Shown: piece by piece, positions 1 through 6,180 of the stretch
How the letters are laid out: each line of letters starts with the position of its first letter
Numbering within the stretch: the first letter of the stretch is position 1
DNA from: Bacteroidia bacterium
GTDB taxonomy: Bacteria > Bacteroidota > Bacteroidia > UBA8524
Assembly (NCBI GenBank): GCA_023277325.1
Contig: JALRIQ010000057.1
Span: 1 to 12,978, forward strand
Length of the DNA stretch: 12,978 nucleotides
Reading direction: 5' to 3'
Position numbers and translations under genes: made by a program
The notes under the pieces: generated by a model
The model's database searches: none
Told to the model about the DNA's origin: nothing
Seen by the model: the letters and a program-made list of their open reading frames with translations, nothing else

Positions 1-61
1 CATTGGATTCTGTTTATTAAGTATTTGTTTTTTGATTGAATGCGAGAAAAATTGACCCCAA

Positions 62-129
62 ACGCTATGAGGTCTTAGGGTGCAGAAACACCAAGACATG
101 CGTATTCCCTACTGCATAAGGCAGTTAGG
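62..129. other. Two adjacent imperfect hairpins in the intergenic region
   Basis: Hairpin 1 pairs ACGC (62-65) with GCGT (100-103), AT (67-68) with AT (98-99), GTCTT (72-76) with AAGAC (93-97) and GGTG (79-82) with CACC (89-92), around the loop CAGAAA. That is 15 pairs with three bulges. Hairpin 2 pairs 108-115 with 121-129 (8 pairs, one bulged T) around ATAAG. On the minus strand both lie between the stop of the upstream small protein and a possible ATG at 3-1 of the next gene. They could therefore sit in a 5' leader or an intercistronic region. No U-run follows closely, so they do not form a classical terminator, and I do not recognise a known riboswitch. Confidence 0.4.
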
Positions 130-150
130 CGAAAACAAAAAAACAGGGTA

Positions 151-636
151 TCAAATACGGAACTCTCGTATCAAGAGGTAACAAGCTACGGCATCAGCTT
201 GGGTGGCTTGCTTTTTAAGAAAGCTTAATCTGCCATTTAATACATGAGGCTGGATTAATGCGCGTGAGATGAGCGCATTATCAATAAACAAGGTCTCCTC
301 TTCGAGGGTGTTTCTTTCTTCCTCGGTTTCCTCTTCTAATTCAAAGAATAAAGAGGCAAGACCAATAAATTCATGACTGGCTTCGTCTGCATTGCTGATA
401 TAAGTCTGGTCATTATGGCCAGAGGATACCTCACTGTTTGACGATGCTAATAAGTATGAAGAATGAAAATCCGGAGCGCTTGGGCTCGCCCAGGTTTGAA
501 CGGCGCTGCTCAGTAGAAGTATATTCAGCGCAAGAAAAAGTTTCATCCCTTTTGCCAAGCTCGAGTGAAATACACGGAACACAGCATCTACCGAAGTAAA
601 TGATGAAGTGCCTATTTCCGTTTTTTGCTTTTGCAT
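151..636 (-). CDS. Hypothetical exported protein with acidic central segment
   Basis: I do not recognise the family. From the ATG at 636 the product is 161 aa. Residues 31-50 read MKLFLALNILLLSSAVQTWA, which looks like a complete signal peptide with cleavage after TWA. The real start could therefore be the ATG at 546 (131 aa), although AAAAGGG lies too close to that ATG to be a good ribosome site. The mature part has a Ser/Asn-rich stretch, a very acidic segment at about residues 99-117 and a basic, hydrophobic C-terminus with a single Cys. No His-rich metal-binding motif is visible. It lies downstream of recR on the same strand but has its own promoter-like sequence at 694-723. An exported or periplasmic location is inferred from the signal peptide; function is unknown. 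Confidence 0.6.
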   Translation of the reverse strand: MQKQKTEIGTSSFTSVDAVFRVFHSSLAKGMKLFLALNILLLSSAVQTWASPSAPDFHSSYLLASSNSEVSSGHNDQTYISNADEASHEFIGLASLFFELEEETEEERNTLEEETLFIDNALISRALIQPHVLNGRLSFLKKQATQADAVACYLLIREFRI

Positions 637-693
637 GGATGGAATATGTCTTTCTTCATCTGCAGTGTAAAACCACAGGTTCTCAAAGGGCTA

Positions 694-723
694 CAAATCT
701 ACTGCCAAAAAGTTCTTGTGCAA
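694..723 (-). promoter_or_regulatory. Bacteroidota-type promoter for the small exported protein
   Basis: On the minus strand, TTG (723-721) is followed after 19 bp by TAGATTTG (701-694), an exact match to the -33/-7 pattern TTG-N19-TAnnTTTG. It lies just beyond the recR stop codon. The predicted transcript would start near 687, giving a leader of about 50 nt to the ATG at 636 or about 140 nt to the ATG at 546. Confidence 0.55.
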
Positions 724-725
724 GC

Positions 726-1328
726 TCACTCAAAAGGAACCCGGGAAGCGATGCTCCGACCTAAGGTAATTTCATCTGCATATTCGAGCTCACCACCGAT
801 GGCTATTCCGCGTGATAAACTGCTCACTTTCACGCCTAAGCTCTTAAACCTTCTCGATAGATAAAAGCCGGTCGTATCCCCTTCCATGGTGGCACTCAGA
901 GCGACAATAACTTCCCCTACTTCATTCTTTTTGATGCGTTCTTCGATGCTGGCCATGTTCAAATCTTCGGGACCAATTCCATCCATGGGACTAATCAATC
1001 CACCAAGAATATGATAGAGACCCCGATACTGAGAAGTATTCTCAATGGCCATCACATCGCGCAGGTCTTCTACCACACACAAGAGGGTTTTGTCTCTTCT
1101 TTGGTCTTTGCAGATATTGCATACTTCCTCATCCGAAACATTGCCGCATTCCTTGCATGTTTTAAGCTGGTCCTTCAGGGCAATAATGGCCCCTGAAAGT
1201 CCTTGAATATCTTGCTCATTCTGCTTGATAAGATGAAGGACCAAGCGTAAGGCTGTCTTTTTGCCAATTCCTGGGAATCGGGAAAATTCATTTACCGCTT
1301 GCTCGATGATGCGTGAGGAAAATTCCAT
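726..1328 (-). CDS. recR: Recombination mediator protein RecR
   Basis: RecR works with RecF/RecO to load RecA on SSB-coated gapped DNA during recombinational repair in the cytoplasm. The 200-aa product is full length for the family. It has an N-terminal helix-hairpin-helix (FPGIGKKTALRL, residues 18-29). A C4 zinc finger follows (Cys58, Cys61, Cys70, Cys73). A Toprim domain begins at LLCVVEDLRD (82-91), and the usual C-terminal SRGIAIGGELEYADEITLGR is present. The frame stays open upstream to 1394, but the extra 22 residues are unlike RecR, so the ATG at 1328 is chosen. It is divergent from apaG across 152 bp. Confidence 0.96.
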   Translation of the reverse strand: MEFSSRIIEQAVNEFSRFPGIGKKTALRLVLHLIKQNEQDIQGLSGAIIALKDQLKTCKECGNVSDEEVCNICKDQRRDKTLLCVVEDLRDVMAIENTSQYRGLYHILGGLISPMDGIGPEDLNMASIEERIKKNEVGEVIVALSATMEGDTTGFYLSRRFKSLGVKVSSLSRGIAIGGELEYADEITLGRSIASRVPFE

Positions 1329-1350
1329 TGCACGAAAATAGCAATAAGGT

Positions 1351-1417
1351 TTAGGTAAAGGTTGAGAATGAGAATAAGCTTCACAAAAAAACACCTCAAC
1401 CTCAACCTTGACCTTAA
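1351..1417. repeat. Inverted repeat with tandem hexamers upstream of recR
   Basis: TTAGGTAAAGGTTGAG (1351-1366) is nearly the reverse complement of CTCAACCTTGACCTTAA (1401-1417), with a 34-nt spacer. The right arm is itself part of a degenerate hexamer tandem (CCTCAA, CCTCAA, CCTTGA, CCTTAA, about 1394-1417). On the plus strand a run of seven T follows after one base. It lies in the recR-apaG divergent region and could affect recR leader folding, or stop plus-strand antisense transcripts from recR. Confidence 0.5.
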
Positions 1418-1480
1418 CTTTTTTTATCCACTGAGGAAACTATAAAGCACTATTTTGCGTCTTTATAGGAAAGCGACACC

Positions 1481-1867
1481 ATGCCAACAGCAACCACCAA
1501 TGATATAAGGGTGCATGTGGAAACACAGTATCAAGAGGAACAAAGCGAGCCGCTAAACGACTTGTACTTATTCGCTTATCATATCAGCATTCAAAATAAT
1601 AGCGAGCATATTATCCAGCTGATGCGCCGTCATTGGTATATTTTTGATTCAAATGGAGAGGCGCGCGAAGTGGAAGGAGAAGGCGTAGTTGGCGTTCAAC
1701 CTATTCTGCGTCCTGGTGATACCCATACGTATATTTCTGCTTGTAACCTTCGCAGCGATATGGGCAAAATGAGTGGAACCTATTTGTTCGAGCGTTTGGA
1801 AAATGGCGAACAATTCGAAGTCACTATCCCAGAGTTCACCTTACTGGTGCCAGTTCGCATGAACTGA
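1481..1867 (+). CDS. apaG: ApaG-family protein (DUF525)
   Basis: This is a small single-domain beta-sandwich protein of the ApaG/DUF525 family, 128 aa compared with about 125 in E. coli. Family hallmarks are a first strand ending in YLFAYHISIQNNS (residues 29-41), then RRHWYIFDSNGEAREVEGEG (49-68) and GVQPILRPGDTHTYISAC (71-88). Enteric apaG is genetically linked to cobalt resistance and magnesium efflux, and the same fold occurs in F-box protein and PolDIP2 domains; its biochemical role is unsettled. Here it stands alone without apaH, divergent from recR. It converges on the MORN-like gene with a 40-bp gap that holds only a weak 5-bp hairpin (1886-1901). A near-match -7 box, TATTTTG, lies in the upstream region. 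Confidence 0.93.
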   Translation: MPTATTNDIRVHVETQYQEEQSEPLNDLYLFAYHISIQNNSEHIIQLMRRHWYIFDSNGEAREVEGEGVVGVQPILRPGDTHTYISACNLRSDMGKMSGTYLFERLENGEQFEVTIPEFTLLVPVRMN

Positions 1868-1907
1868 TCTTCATTCGATACAGAATGTCGCTAAGTCGAC
1901 AAGTCTA

Positions 1908-2273
1908 TCAACACCCACAATTTTTTGCTTTCCGAATATTTCCGTCTTTGTCGATGTACTCGATGATTTTTCCATTCCTGTACACCTGCATCCATTTCAT
2001 CTTTCCATGACGGTAGCGGGTTTTACTAACGAGTAGACCGGTTGCATCATACTCTTTAAAGGTGCCATGCCGAAGTCCGTTTTTATAACGTCCGACAAAA
2101 ATTAAACGGCCTGAATCATTATAGGATTTGTACTTTCCATCCCGGGTGGAATCGTATTTTACTTCAGCAGAAGTGAAGTTTTCGGAATTCGGGTTATAGG
2201 AGGATGAGTGGCTTTGAAAGGCAAAAGCCAAAACGGTAGCGAGCGTTAAAAATATGCCAATTAAAGGCCTCAT
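1908..2273 (-). CDS. Exported MORN-repeat / YwqK-like protein
   Basis: The product is 121 aa. An N-terminal hydrophobic segment (residues 3-20, IGIFLTLATVLAFAF region) looks like a signal peptide. It is followed by three MORN/YwqK-like repeats, each of the form G-x-Y-x-x-Y-x-x-x-G: GKYKSYNDSGRL, GLRHGTFKEYDATGLL and GKMKWMQVYRNGKI. The C-terminus is NCGC. Such repeats are common in Bacteroidota envelope proteins and some are annotated as 'toxin-antitoxin YwqK family antitoxin', but no toxin partner is present and that label would be misleading. Its ATG overlaps the stop of the biotinyl carrier gene by 4 bp (ATGA), so the two are translationally coupled. Function is unknown. Confidence 0.75.
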   Translation of the reverse strand: MRPLIGIFLTLATVLAFAFQSHSSSYNPNSENFTSAEVKYDSTRDGKYKSYNDSGRLIFVGRYKNGLRHGTFKEYDATGLLVSKTRYRHGKMKWMQVYRNGKIIEYIDKDGNIRKAKNCGC

Positions 2274-2770
2274 TCAAATTCAATCAGAACCGCGTTCTTC
2301 TCGACTTTATCGCCTGCATTTACGCGGATAGATTTTACAACGCCTTCGCCCGGTGATTTAATAACATTCTCCATCTTCATGGCCTCAAGGACCAAAAGTG
2401 AATCGCCCTTATTTACTGCGTCGCCGGGAGAAGCAATAAGTTTCAATACCAGACCCGGCATTGGTGCTTTTACCTCATTCACTTTTTTGCTTGCCAGGTC
2501 TGCTAAACCAAGACGGCTAAGTAATTGATCCATTTCATCGCTTAAGGCAACGGAAAACGCATTTCCATTGACATTCAGCTGATACGACTTTGTTTCGGCG
2601 TCTGAAGATTTAATGCGCACACGATAGGATTTACCCTCTATGATAAGGTGCATGGCCCCTTCTTCCATGCGGAGAGCATCCAACATAAATTCCTTATCGT
2701 TGATTTTAACCTGCTTGTCTTTAATCTGCAAGTCAAACTGATTCTTATCGTTTACTTTTGCGCGTATCAT
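2270..2770 (-). CDS. Biotinyl carrier protein of an acyl-CoA carboxylase
   Basis: The 166-aa protein carries a C-terminal biotin/lipoyl-attachment domain (about 98-166) with the biotinylation motif EAMKM (129-133). Lys132 is the expected biotin acceptor. Typical flanks are APMPGLV (102-108) and GDKVEKNAVLIEFE at the C-terminus. The N-terminal 80 residues form the short beta-rich lead common in Bacteroidota carrier subunits of acetyl- or propionyl-/methylmalonyl-CoA carboxylases. Biotin carboxylase and carboxyltransferase genes are not in the window, so the substrate cannot be fixed. The EAMKM motif and the long N-terminal lead resemble propionyl-CoA-type carriers more than the fatty-acid AccB, which is an inference. 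It is first in a two-gene unit, and its start is only 11 bp from the divergent peptidase start. Confidence 0.88.
   Translation of the reverse strand: MIRAKVNDKNQFDLQIKDKQVKINDKEFMLDALRMEEGAMHLIIEGKSYRVRIKSSDAETKSYQLNVNGNAFSVALSDEMDQLLSRLGLADLASKKVNEVKAPMPGLVLKLIASPGDAVNKGDSLLVLEAMKMENVIKSPGEGVVKSIRVNAGDKVEKNAVLIEFE
2753..2760 (+). promoter_or_regulatory. Candidate -7 box for the M1 aminopeptidase
   Basis: TACTTTTG exactly matches TAnnTTTG and ends 21 bp before the peptidase ATG, which would give a leader of about 15 nt. It lies inside the first codons of the divergent biotinyl carrier gene. No convincing TTG -33 element is seen at the normal spacing. Confidence 0.4.
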
Positions 2771-2774
2771 AACT

Positions 2775-2782
2775 CAAATCTA
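2775..2782 (-). promoter_or_regulatory. Candidate -7 box for the biotinyl carrier gene
   Basis: The minus strand reads TAGATTTG (2782-2775), an exact TAnnTTTG match that overlaps the first base of the divergent peptidase ATG. Transcription would begin at or next to the carrier ATG (2770), which implies a leaderless or nearly leaderless mRNA. There is no clear -33 element. Confidence 0.33.
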
Positions 2783-5403
2783 TGCTGCGAAGATACATAT
2801 TCGGATTCTCCCTTGCCCTATTTTGCCTTTCTGCATGTAAAACTGCCAAAACCACAGAAGAAACTGTTGGCCTAGAAGATACCGAAGAAGGTATTTATTT
2901 CGAAGTGAATGGTATCGAAGTATATGGAGAAGAGATGGGTGAAGAAGAGGAAACCCTCGATTATGCCGTTGCTCCGGTTTATAAAGGTTCCGCCACGCGT
3001 ATCATGGATTTGGAGCACACTACTTTAAAAATCCGATTCGACTGGCAAAAGCAAGAGGGTCACGGACAAGCTACCCTGCGTTTGCATGCTTACGCCAAGC
3101 CGGTAGATTCCTTTTATATCGATGCAGTAGCGATGGAAATTCACTCGGTTGAAATCCGCGAAAACAATAAAAACACCCCTTGCTCTTATTCGTATAATGG
3201 AAAGCAAATTTTGGTTCGCCTGAATAAAACCCATGGACCAAAAGACCTCTTTGAATTGACCATTAGCTATACGGCCAGACCGAATGAAGTAATGAACGAA
3301 GGCAGTGAGGCAATCACGGATGCAAAAGGACTTTATTTCATCAATCCCTTAGGCCATGAGCCGAATAAACCCCGTCAAATCTGGACCCAGGGAGAAACAG
3401 AAAGCACTTCCGCCTGGCTTCCTACCATTGACGCCCCAAATGAAAAAATGACCCATGACCTCTTCATCACAGTAAACGACACCTTGCAAACCATTGCCAA
3501 TGGTGAGTTTATGATGAGCAGTCAGGAAGGAAATGGTTTGCGCACCGACCACTGGAAAATGGAAAAACCACATGCTCCTTACCTGGTAGCCATGGTTATT
3601 GGACAGTTTCATGTGGTGAAAGATGAGTGGAACGATATTCCAGTCAATTATTATGTCGACAAGCAGTATGCACCAAGTGCCAACCGCATTTTCTCGAATA
3701 CGCCGGAGATGATTGAGTTTTTCTCCAATAAACTGGAATACCCATATCCATGGCCAAAATACGATCAGGTTGTGGTGGATGATTTTGTTTCTGGAGCGAT
3801 GGAAAACACGACCATCACCATCCATGGGGATATGCTCAAGCTCGATACACGAGAATTACTTGACCGCGACTATGAAGACGTTATTGCCCATGAGCTTTTT
3901 CATCATTGGTTTGGTGATTTAGTGACCTGTGAAGCATGGGGTCAGCTTCCCTTAAATGAATCATTTGCCACCTATGGAGAATACCTGTGGCGCGAATACA
4001 AATATGGAAGAGACAATGCCGATGAACACCTCTTCGGTTATTTGCAGCAGTACTTTGTTGAGGCCTATGGCAAGAAGGTAAAAATGATTCGGGATGATTA
4101 TAGCACCCCCGAAGAAATGTTCGACGCCCACAGTTACCAAAAGGGTGGACTTATCCTGCATATGCTGCGCAAGTATATCGGCGACGAAGCCTTTTTCTCC
4201 GGACTGACTCTCTACCTGAAAAAATTCCAATATGGAACTACGGAGATCCATAACCTGCGTCAAGCTTTTGAAGAAACCTCTGGCGAAGACCTGAACTGGT
4301 TCTTTAATCAATGGTTCTTTAAAGCCGGTCACCCTAGCTTAGAGGTATACCACAGCTACGAAGAAGTGGGTGGATTCTACACCCTGGAAGTGAATCAAAT
4401 CCAAGATCTCGCAGAGTTTGGTGCCTACCGCCTGCCTGTTGAAATTCGCTTTCAGTTTGGCGACAGTGTCTATACTGAGCTACTCGACATCCGCAGTTCA
4501 CAAGAAAGCTACTTTTGGGAAATGCCGGTTAAACCCGACTGGGTAAGTTTTGACGCTCAGAACATGCTACTCGCAAAGGTTCGTGAGGTTAAAACGGTAG
4601 ACGAATGGCTGGCTCAATTGAAATACAGCAAGCTTTTCAAAGACCGCCAAACTGCCATTTTGCATTTGGATGAAGAGGCAGAAAGCATTGAACTGATTGA
4701 AGAAGCCTGTAGCATTGGACTAGCTGATCCATACTATCAAATCCGCAATAAAAGCATGGAATTGATGCGCAAACTTGCTCCAGGCCGTATAGCAGGTTTC
4801 CGTCCGATTCTTGTCGATATTGCCGAAAATCATCCGAAATCATCGACCAGAGCGGCGGCATTTAACCTTTTCAGCTATAATCCATTGACTGAATTGGATG
4901 GCACTATTCAAAAAGGACTAAATGACTCATCCTACCAAGTGAATGCGGCGGCCTTGTCTCTGTATTACAAGATAAATCCGGAAGCAGCCTCTAAAATTGC
5001 TGTGGAATGGGCACATAGTTCCAAATCATCGATTAAATACCAGGCCCTTTCTGTCTTGGCGCAAAGCAAGGAAAACTATGCTTCAAGTTTTGTCGACGCA
5101 TGGAATTCAGAAACAGGCAGCAAATTCTACCTCGTAGCCATTATTGGTAAATACCTGAAATCAAATAATGATCCAGCGGTGGCGATTGAGTTATTGGATA
5201 TAGTGAATGGGTTTGAGCCAGAATCCGACAACGACTATTTTACGGTTCTGTTTATCGCTCAATTTAATCAGCAGGTTGAAGGCAAATGGAAAGCTTTGGA
5301 TGCACAATATGAAGAAGAGCTGAAGGAAAACCCAAGTACGGAAACGGAACAAAAACTGAAAAATGCTCAGCGCGTGCTGGAGCATATCTTGCACCTCTTC
5401 TAG
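2782..5403 (+). CDS. Lipoprotein M1-family zinc aminopeptidase
   Basis: M1 metallopeptidases remove N-terminal amino acids from peptides. The 873-aa product has a lipoprotein signal with lipobox LSAC (16-19; Cys19 acylated), so it is probably anchored in the envelope for extracytoplasmic peptide use. The N-terminal beta domain is followed by the exopeptidase motif GAMEN (338-342). The zinc site HELFH (370-374) has its third ligand Glu393 in NESFA, exactly HExxH-x18-E, and the catalytic Tyr452 is in SYQKGG. The region beyond about residue 615 is helical and repeat-like (for example ADPYYQIRNKSMELM), resembling a HEAT-like C-terminal domain as in aminopeptidase N homologues. All key residues are present. 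The start is fixed because an in-frame stop lies just upstream and the signal needs this ATG. It converges on the phosphatase gene with a 19-bp gap and no visible terminator. Confidence 0.94.
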   Translation: MLRRYIFGFSLALFCLSACKTAKTTEETVGLEDTEEGIYFEVNGIEVYGEEMGEEEETLDYAVAPVYKGSATRIMDLEHTTLKIRFDWQKQEGHGQATLRLHAYAKPVDSFYIDAVAMEIHSVEIRENNKNTPCSYSYNGKQILVRLNKTHGPKDLFELTISYTARPNEVMNEGSEAITDAKGLYFINPLGHEPNKPRQIWTQGETESTSAWLPTIDAPNEKMTHDLFITVNDTLQTIANGEFMMSSQEGNGLRTDHWKMEKPHAPYLVAMVIGQFHVVKDEWNDIPVNYYVDKQYAPSANRIFSNTPEMIEFFSNKLEYPYPWPKYDQVVVDDFVSGAMENTTITIHGDMLKLDTRELLDRDYEDVIAHELFHHWFGDLVTCEAWGQLPLNESFATYGEYLWREYKYGRDNADEHLFGYLQQYFVEAYGKKVKMIRDDYSTPEEMFDAHSYQKGGLILHMLRKYIGDEAFFSGLTLYLKKFQYGTTEIHNLRQAFEETSGEDLNWFFNQWFFKAGHPSLEVYHSYEEVGGFYTLEVNQIQDLAEFGAYRLPVEIRFQFGDSVYTELLDIRSSQESYFWEMPVKPDWVSFDAQNMLLAKVREVKTVDEWLAQLKYSKLFKDRQTAILHLDEEAESIELIEEACSIGLADPYYQIRNKSMELMRKLAPGRIAGFRPILVDIAENHPKSSTRAAAFNLFSYNPLTELDGTIQKGLNDSSYQVNAAALSLYYKINPEAASKIAVEWAHSSKSSIKYQALSVLAQSKENYASSFVDAWNSETGSKFYLVAIIGKYLKSNNDPAVAIELLDIVNGFEPESDNDYFTVLFIAQFNQQVEGKWKALDAQYEEELKENPSTETEQKLKNAQRVLEHILHLF

Positions 5404-5422
5404 GTTATACTCGCTTCTCGGA

Positions 5423-5911
5423 CTACTCGCTTTGATTAGAAGAGGATCCTTCCAAGAACTTCAATAGCTCATCAGTGGAACGATCCAGGATATCGAATAC
5501 ATTTTGAAAGCCTTTTTCCCCTCCATAATAAGGGTCAGGAACATCTGCACCACGTGATTGAATATCGAAATCGCGCATCATCTTTACCTCCGCGATCTCT
5601 TCGACAAAGCCTGGCTCCCAAACTTTAACATTTCGGAAATTGCTTTGATCCATAGTAAGAATCAGGTCAAAGTCGACAAAATCTTGTTTGCGGAATGGGC
5701 GTGAACGAGAAAGCAGCTTAATGCCATTTCTTTCAGCATTCTCTCTGGTTCTAGGGTCCGCCAGTGATCCCTCATGGAAGGCAGAAGTGCCCGCTGAATC
5801 TACTTTGTACTTATGCTCCAATCCTGCAATCTTCAGCTTATCTATAAAAAGTCCTTCAGCCAAAGGAGAGCGGCAAATATTTCCCAGGCATACAAAAAGA
5901 ATGCGTGTCAT
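5423..5911 (-). CDS. Low-molecular-weight protein tyrosine phosphatase
   Basis: This is a cytoplasmic LMW-PTP family enzyme that hydrolyses phosphotyrosine, or in relatives phosphoarginine, through a cysteinyl-phosphate intermediate. The 162-aa protein starts with the P-loop CLGNICRS (8-15: nucleophile Cys8, Arg14). The general-acid loop DPYYGG is at 126-131, with Asp126 as proton donor. The SAGT segment (39-42) is also typical. Length is normal. The first Met directly precedes the first beta strand (RILFVCLGN), so the start is secure. No kinase or exopolysaccharide gene is nearby to suggest its target. It is single-gene, tail-to-tail with the peptidase, and its promoter must lie in 5912-5970, where TAAATTCG on the minus strand is a one-mismatch -7 box. 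Confidence 0.93.
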   Translation of the reverse strand: MTRILFVCLGNICRSPLAEGLFIDKLKIAGLEHKYKVDSAGTSAFHEGSLADPRTRENAERNGIKLLSRSRPFRKQDFVDFDLILTMDQSNFRNVKVWEPGFVEEIAEVKMMRDFDIQSRGADVPDPYYGGEKGFQNVFDILDRSTDELLKFLEGSSSNQSE

Positions 5912-5945
5912 GCTCCGAATTTACATGTTCAGACGGAAATAAATA

Positions 5946-6180
5946 CTTTATGCGACGCGTCGTGCTTTGTCATGTTTTGGTAAAAAGTCGCAAAGCAACA
6001 AAGCCAGACAACCTCCTGGCCTCGAGATCTGTTTAATAGATAGTTCAATCTGATAAACTTTCACCAAGGGAAGACGGTGATACAAAACCATTAAAGAGAA
6101 AGGAGGACTTATTCAATACACAACACATTCAATAAATTTGCGTTTAAGGGCCTTTCTTCGGGAAGGCCTTTTTTGCTTTT
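5946..6180 (+). ncRNA. Candidate structured noncoding RNA with intrinsic terminator
   Basis: No convincing protein gene lies between the phosphatase start and the lipase end, yet a strong plus-strand terminator closes the region. Upstream of it, several helices can be read directly. A long-range stem pairs ATG-TTTTG-TA (5972-5982) with TA-CAAAA-CAT (6081-6091). Inside it are GCCAG/CTGGC (6003-6007/6016-6020), GTTTA-A-TAGAT/ATCTG-A-TAAAC (6031-6041/6048-6058, loop AGTTCA) and TCACC/GGTGA (6061-6065/6076-6080). An alternative 7-bp stem, TGCTTTG/CAAAGCA (5963-5969/5991-5997), would exclude the closing stem. This suggests an RNA of about 200-230 nt. I could not match it to 6S, SRP, tmRNA, RNase P or a known riboswitch. 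The 5' end is uncertain and no exact promoter box is seen (TACTTTAT at 5944-5951 is weak). Covariation is untested. Confidence 0.42.
6146..6180 (+). terminator. Strong intrinsic terminator with UUCG loop
   Basis: GGCCTTTC (6149-6156) pairs with GGAAGGCC (6161-6168) around the tetraloop TTCG closed by a C-G pair, and the stem extends through a G-U pair and A-T pairs. It is followed on the plus strand by TTTTTTGCTTTT. On the minus strand the hairpin follows the lipase stop but lacks a good T-run, so the main direction is plus. The T-run overlaps the lipase stop codon. Confidence 0.8.

Noticed and set aside
108..130. GTTAGGC near a hairpin, reminiscent of an integron attC end
   Set aside because: The hairpin is too short, the matching GCCTAAC-type end is absent and no integrase or cassette genes are seen.
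1329..1394. 22-residue N-terminal extension of RecR
   Set aside because: The extra residues are unlike any RecR and overlap the inverted repeat; the ATG at 1328 begins the normal protein.
1908..2273. Possible YwqK antitoxin of a toxin-antitoxin pair
   Set aside because: It has a signal peptide, and the only coupled gene is a biotinyl carrier protein, not a toxin.
3349..3825. 158-codon minus-strand frame inside the peptidase gene
   Set aside because: It is antisense to a fully conserved M1 domain including GAMEN and has no signal or family features, so it is a shadow frame.
5406..5443. Direct repeat TACTCGCTT in the peptidase-phosphatase junction
   Set aside because: Two 9-bp copies, one of them overlapping the phosphatase stop region; too short to call an attachment site or repeat element.
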